Part shown: positions 58,438 to 64,000 of the stretch, piece by piece | How the letters are laid out: every line of letters begins with the position of its first letter | How positions within the stretch are numbered: position 1 is the first letter of the stretch | Assembly (NCBI RefSeq): GCF_923868895.1 | Contig: NZ_OV350343.1 | Coordinates: 1,054,001 to 1,118,000 of the forward strand | DNA length: 64,000 nt | Source of the DNA: Halomonas sp. TD01 | GTDB taxonomy: Bacteria; Pseudomonadota; Gammaproteobacteria; Pseudomonadales; Halomonadaceae | Direction of reading: 5' to 3' | Made by a program: the position numbers and the translations under genes | Notes under the pieces: generated by a model | What the model was told of the DNA's origin: nothing | The model's input: only the letters and a program-made list of their open reading frames with translations | Database searches by the model: none

Positions 58438-58869
58438 TTATTCCGGCTGCATCGCGTTTTTCAGGCCCTGAATTCGGCGATTCATAATGGTTAGGGCGGC
58501 TTGGTAACGAACAGCATTGTCTGCAAACTGTGTCCGCTCACGATCCATATCGACCGTGTTGCCATCCAAGCTAGGTTGATCGGGTATACGATAAAGCAGC
58601 TCGGCACTGCCTACGCCACGCCATGCAGGGCCCTCACCTTGCAGATGACGCTCTGACGTTCGTGCAAGCGTCAGCGCGCCATTTTGCTGCTGCTGTGGCT
58701 GGCTGCCCGCAACGGCCTTCTTTAACTCACTGGCAAAGTCGAGATCGCGCGCTTTATAGTTAGGCGTATCGGCATTGGCAATATTGGCTGCCAACACGTC
58801 GTGACGCGCTTGGCGCAAGCCCAGTGCCTGCTGGTGATAGTTAAAGGCAGATTCAAGCTGATCAATCAT
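58438..58869 (-). CDS. flgB: Proximal rod protein FlgB
   Basis: Rod subunit (143 aa). RQARHDVLAANIANADTPNYKARDLDF (split over about 19-45) is the family signature. GAGG 6 nt before the ATG. It is the first gene of the flgB-L operon and is divergent from flgA across a gap of about 190 nt that should carry the FlhDC-activated promoters; I could not pick out a FlhDC box with confidence. Confidence 0.96.
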   Translation of the reverse strand: MIDQLESAFNYHQQALGLRQARHDVLAANIANADTPNYKARDLDFASELKKAVAGSQPQQQQNGALTLARTSERHLQGEGPAWRGVGSAELLYRIPDQPSLDGNTVDMDRERTQFADNAVRYQAALTIMNRRIQGLKNAMQPE

Positions 58870-59063
58870 GCCAATCCTCGTTCGCTGAGAGGCAAAATAA
58901 AACGGATATTATTGACGATGAATAATAGGCTTCGCCTCGTCAGCCTAAAGCATGGAACAGCTGCCGTTTACACCAGCATTTCATATGATGCACGGACTAC
59001 TTTTGCACTACACTGCACGGTTGATGATTATCATCTGCTTCCTTTCGATTGAGCGACTCTCCC

Positions 59064-59780
59064 ATGCCACACCCGCTACGCCCAGCGCGTTACTGCCTGG
59101 CGATCCTTAAGCAAGTACTTTGCCTATCGCTGATCAGCCTTGGCTTTTCATTACACGCGCATGCTAGCAACCAAGTGTTGATGGATACCGTTCAGCAGTT
59201 TCTTTATCAAGAATCTCAATCACTTGGGCAGGAAGTGATGATTGATATATCACCTCCATCTCCTCATTTACCTGAGTGCGTTGCACCCGAACCATTCTTC
59301 CCGAATGCTAATCAATCCCCGCTCGGACGCATTTCTGTCGGTGTGCGCTGTGGCGAAGATCGTCGTCAAGTGCGGTATATACAGGCGCAAATTGATATCA
59401 TTGGTAGCTACGCCGTGGCTGGCCAGGATATCGATAGGGGCACGCTCATCACGAGTGATATGCTGACATTACGAGAAGGCAACCTTGGAGATCTAGCCGC
59501 CCAAGCGCTTACCGACCAAGACGACATTATCGGCATGGTCGCACAGCGCCCTATTCGAAGCGGCAGCACCTTCCAGACTCACTACCTTCAAGCGCCTCAA
59601 GTGGTGAAACGAGGGCAGCGCGTCACTGTCATAGCAGAAGGCGCTGGTTTCCGAGTATCACGCGAAGGAGAGGCACTGTCTGATGGTGCTCAAGGCGAGC
59701 GTATTCGTGTGCGTTTTGATACTCGCGAATTAGTTACCGCACGCGTCATCGGCCAGGGAACGTTGGTGATAGATTTTTAA
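59064..59780 (+). CDS. flgA: P-ring assembly chaperone FlgA
   Basis: Periplasmic chaperone (238 aa). Signal peptide (hydrophobic LCLSLISLGFSLHAHA), then an SAF-like domain (GQDIDRGTLITSDMLTLREG) and the C-terminal VKRGQRVTVIAEGAGF. The ATG at 59064 is preferred over a TTG five codons earlier. Divergent from flgB. Confidence 0.93.
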   Translation: MPHPLRPARYCLAILKQVLCLSLISLGFSLHAHASNQVLMDTVQQFLYQESQSLGQEVMIDISPPSPHLPECVAPEPFFPNANQSPLGRISVGVRCGEDRRQVRYIQAQIDIIGSYAVAGQDIDRGTLITSDMLTLREGNLGDLAAQALTDQDDIIGMVAQRPIRSGSTFQTHYLQAPQVVKRGQRVTVIAEGAGFRVSREGEALSDGAQGERIRVRFDTRELVTARVIGQGTLVIDF

Positions 59781-59790
59781 TCTAAACGCC

Positions 59791-59817
59791 TAAAGTCCTT
59801 ACTACCCAGGCCGATAC
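59791..59817 (+). promoter_or_regulatory. Sigma-28 (FliA) promoter for flgM-flgN
   Basis: TAAAGTCC, 11 nt, GCCGATAC, starting 10 nt after the flgA stop. It would make FliA drive production of its own anti-sigma factor. Confidence 0.88.
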
Positions 59818-59866
59818 TAGGTAATACAGCGCATGCCGCACCAACGTTGACGATGAGGCAAACAAC

Positions 59867-60133
59867 GTGAAAATTGATAACATTAATCCGTTGCTACGTT
59901 CTAATCAGGCGCAGCAGCGTGATGAAGCACAGAAAATAGGCGGCAATAAGCCAGCCGAAGCAGATAGCGCGACACGGTCAGCAACACAACTTAGCCAAAC
60001 GCATACTGATAGTTCACAAGATATCGATACGGCAAAAGTTGAGGAAATTCGCGAAGCTATTCGTGAAGGGAAGCTCGAGATTCGTGCCGATCGTATCGCT
60101 GATGGCTTAATTGCCAATTTAAAAGATTTATAA
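59867..60133 (+). CDS. flgM: Anti-sigma-28 factor FlgM
   Basis: FlgM (88 aa) binds and inhibits FliA until it is exported through the finished hook. N-terminal MKIDNINPL, a disordered Gln/Ser/Thr-rich middle, and the sigma-binding C-terminal helices (VEEIREAIREGKLEIRADRIADGL, split over about 65-88). Directly followed by flgN. Confidence 0.95.
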   Translation: MKIDNINPLLRSNQAQQRDEAQKIGGNKPAEADSATRSATQLSQTHTDSSQDIDTAKVEEIREAIREGKLEIRADRIADGLIANLKDL

Positions 60134-60143
60134 GCGAACTATT

Positions 60144-60593
60144 ATGGGTCTTTCACGACTGCTCTCAGATCAATTGCAACGCCTTGATGAATTAGTGCTG
60201 CTGCTTTCAGATGAACAAGCACAGCTCACTAAAGGCAGCATTGACGGTGACGCCCTCTCTGCCTTAGCCCTGAAAAAGCAGGCGCTGTTAGTTGAGCTAG
60301 AACGCATCGAAACACTGCGCCGAAGCGTGCAAACAAAGCTTGGCTATGCAGACGGTGCCCTTGGCGCCAAGCAAGCCGCTAACGATGCTGGCTGCTTGGC
60401 TACCTGGGAAAGCTTGCTCGAAAAAAGCGAACGCGTATCACGCATGAACGAATTAACTGGGCAAATGCTATCGCTTAGAATGAAGCATAACCAGGAAATG
60501 CTGGATTACATTCGCCAAATTGCTGAAAAAACCCTCTATAAGCCAAATGGGCGCAACAATGCCCAACCAGGTCGCTTTAACGCATCTGCCTAG
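60144..60593 (+). CDS. flgN: Flagellar export chaperone FlgN
   Basis: Chaperone of the junction proteins FlgK and FlgL (149 aa). All-helical, with LALKKQALLVELERIE in the middle, MNELTGQMLSLRMKHNQEML near the end and a disordered tail, as in FlgN. It follows flgM after 10 nt. Confidence 0.9.
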   Translation: MGLSRLLSDQLQRLDELVLLLSDEQAQLTKGSIDGDALSALALKKQALLVELERIETLRRSVQTKLGYADGALGAKQAANDAGCLATWESLLEKSERVSRMNELTGQMLSLRMKHNQEMLDYIRQIAEKTLYKPNGRNNAQPGRFNASA

Positions 60594-60671
60594 TATTTCC
60601 GCACATTCATAGACAAAACCTGTACAAGAAGCTTCAATGTGAACAATGATATTCACAATTGGAGCCGAAGA

Positions 60672-61427
60672 ATGCTTTCCCACCTTCCAGAAAACTTTAC
60701 CGCTGTTGTCATCGGTGCCAATGGCGGCATAGGTAACGCTATTATTAAGAGGCTGCTTGCCGATACCCATGTGGGTAATGTCGTTGCCGTAAGCCGTTCA
60801 CCTATTGCTTCTCAAGACCCATCTTTTCAAGGCGCACCCGTTGAGGTGGTGAACGTCGATATCACCACACAATCAGGCCGTGAGACTCTTTGCCAACAGT
60901 TAAACGGTCGCCCGGTACACCTGCTATTCAATGCTATTGGTACGCTACATGATGATGCGCGTAATGTGCAGCCTGAGAAACGCTTAGAGCAGTTAGATGA
61001 AGCATCATTCGCTCATGTTATGCATGTTAATGCAGCCACACCTGCCCTATTGATTAGCGCACTTAAATCATCGTTGCAGGGCAAGCACCCGGTTACCATC
61101 GCCAGCTTATCGGCACGCGTTGGATCTATTGGCGATAATGGGCATGGCGGCTGGTACAGCTACCGTGCCAGTAAAGCAGCGCACAACATGTTAATGAAGA
61201 CCATCTCCATCGAACTCAAACGACTGAACAAGCAGTCTATTGTGTTGTGCCTGCACCCAGGCACCACAGATACATCGCTGTCGAAACCTTTCCAGGCTCG
61301 TGTACCCAGCGAAAAGCTATTTACACCTGATTTCGTCGCTGAACAATTATTGAAAGTAATGTCTCAACGCACCCCCGAAGATACCGGCAGCTTCTGGGAT
61401 TGGGCTGGCAAGCCTATCGAATGGTAA
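60672..61427 (+). CDS. Short-chain dehydrogenase/reductase
   Basis: SDR-family NAD(P)-dependent oxidoreductase (251 aa). Rossmann motif GANGGIG near residue 16-22, catalytic Ser in the ASLSARVGS stretch, and the active-site YRASK (Y and K of YxxxK). It resembles the C-factor/CsgA-like group of small SDRs; the substrate is unknown. The ATG at 60672 follows GGAG by 7 nt; an upstream GTG is less likely. It lies 78 nt after flgN and has no obvious flagellar role. Confidence 0.88.
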   Translation: MLSHLPENFTAVVIGANGGIGNAIIKRLLADTHVGNVVAVSRSPIASQDPSFQGAPVEVVNVDITTQSGRETLCQQLNGRPVHLLFNAIGTLHDDARNVQPEKRLEQLDEASFAHVMHVNAATPALLISALKSSLQGKHPVTIASLSARVGSIGDNGHGGWYSYRASKAAHNMLMKTISIELKRLNKQSIVLCLHPGTTDTSLSKPFQARVPSEKLFTPDFVAEQLLKVMSQRTPEDTGSFWDWAGKPIEW

Positions 61428-61440
61428 ATGTTAGGCAAAA

Positions 61441-61474
61441 AAAATCCCCCAGGGCGCAAGCCCTGGGGGATTTT
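61441..61474. terminator. Perfect 15-bp terminator after the SDR gene
   Basis: AAAATCCCCCAGGGC gcaa GCCCTGGGGGATTTT; A-run on the left and T-run on the right make it usable in both directions. Confidence 0.93.
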
Positions 61475-61506
61475 GCAAACAGTTCATAACCAATAGCTCA
61501 ACAACA

Positions 61507-61540
61507 AAAAACCCCAGCTTCCAATGAAGCTGGGGTTTTT
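61507..61540. terminator. Perfect 15-bp terminator of the rRNA operon
   Basis: AAAAACCCCAGCTTC caat GAAGCTGGGGTTTTT, directly downstream of the 5S gene on the minus strand, and symmetrical enough to act both ways. Confidence 0.93.
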
Positions 61541-61550
61541 CTTAATAAGT

Positions 61551-61667
61551 GCCTGACGATGACCTACTCTCGCATGGGGAGACCCCACACTACCATCGGC
61601 GCTAAGCGGTTTCACTTCTGAGTTCGGCAAGGGATCAGGTGGTTCACGCGTGCTATGGTCGTCAGGC
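61551..61667 (-). rRNA. rrf: 5S ribosomal RNA
   Basis: The minus strand shows the full 5S pattern: pairing ends GCCTGACGAC and GTCATCGTCAGGC, the conserved GCCGAACTCAGAAGTGAAAC loop, and GATGGTAGTGTGGGG with CCCCATGCGAGAGTAGG. About 117 nt; ends placed by the terminal stem. Confidence 0.97.
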
Positions 61668-61810
61668 GTAACTTTTAATGCATATCATGCTGAACATGTC
61701 ACTGATGTTTTGTGGCGTCTCTTTCGTCTCACGCCCTCCGTGTGTCACGTTGGGCTTGAGTCGCGTATCCGGTTTTCGTTATCACTGCGACCAGACCCCT
61801 TGGGTGTTAT

Positions 61811-64000
<2,190 letters not shown>

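Noticed and set aside
58870..59063. FlhDC binding boxes between flgB and flgA
   Set aside because: Short partial matches exist, but none with convincing paired arms and spacing, so no site is called.

Overview
The window is a gammaproteobacterial chromosome segment, most likely from the Halomonadaceae (Halomonas/Vreelandella type). This is judged from moderate GC, a split B12-dependent ribonucleotide reductase (NrdJa/NrdJb), FlhDC-type flagellar control combined with FlhF, and the rRNA sequence. Almost the whole window is one flagellar and chemotaxis supercluster. It is bounded on the left by a Crp/Fnr-type regulator fragment and nrdJ, and on the right by the 3' part of an rRNA operon on the minus strand.

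Layout. Positions 1-254: C-terminal end of a Crp/Fnr regulator. 361-3326 (minus): nrdJb and nrdJa, with a candidate pair of NrdR boxes upstream. 3535-4089 (plus): an unrecognised secreted protein. 4102-28195 (minus): a 24-kb run that reads, in transcription order, motA motB cheA cheW mcp aer-like-mcp cheR cheB mcp cheY cheZ flhB flhA flhF (flhG-like remnant) flhE fliA motC motD and a phytochrome-like diguanylate cyclase. 28424-29277 (minus): the master regulator flhDC. 29382-31717 (minus): fliS fliT, a second FliK, and a FlhB C-terminal-domain protein. 31914-33605 (minus): a PilZ plus degenerate HD-GYP protein. 33929-34300 (plus): flaG. 34433-34759 (minus): fliE. 35017-48221 (plus): fliF-G-H-I-J-K-L-M-N-O-P-Q-R. 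48386-58869 (minus): flgB-C-D-E-F-G-H-I-J-K-L. 59064-60593 (plus): flgA, flgM, flgN, then an SDR oxidoreductase to 61427. 61551-64000 (minus): 5S rRNA and partial 23S rRNA.

How it works together. FlhDC should activate the hook-basal-body genes, FliA (sigma-28) should read the late genes, and FlgM should hold FliA until the hook is complete. I see four close matches to the sigma-28 promoter (TAAAGTTT-N11-GCCGATAA), in front of flgKL, flgMN, flaG and fliST. Two stator sets (MotAB and MotCD-like), a complete Che pathway and three receptors with C-terminal CheR-tether-like pentapeptides complete the motility system. The filament genes fliC and fliD are not in the window.

Less ordinary features: (1) the gene in the flhG slot keeps an FlhF-activating N-terminal helix motif (DQAxxLR) but has no MinD-type P-loop, and its FlhF partner carries a C-terminal extension of about 360 residues; (2) a phytochrome-architecture diguanylate cyclase has lost the chromophore cysteine and sits in the stator operon; (3) a PilZ protein is fused to an HD-GYP-like domain that lacks its HH pair; (4) the main FliK has 1076 residues and contains 219-bp tandem repeats; (5) a second FliK is paired with an NPTH-less FlhB tail protein.
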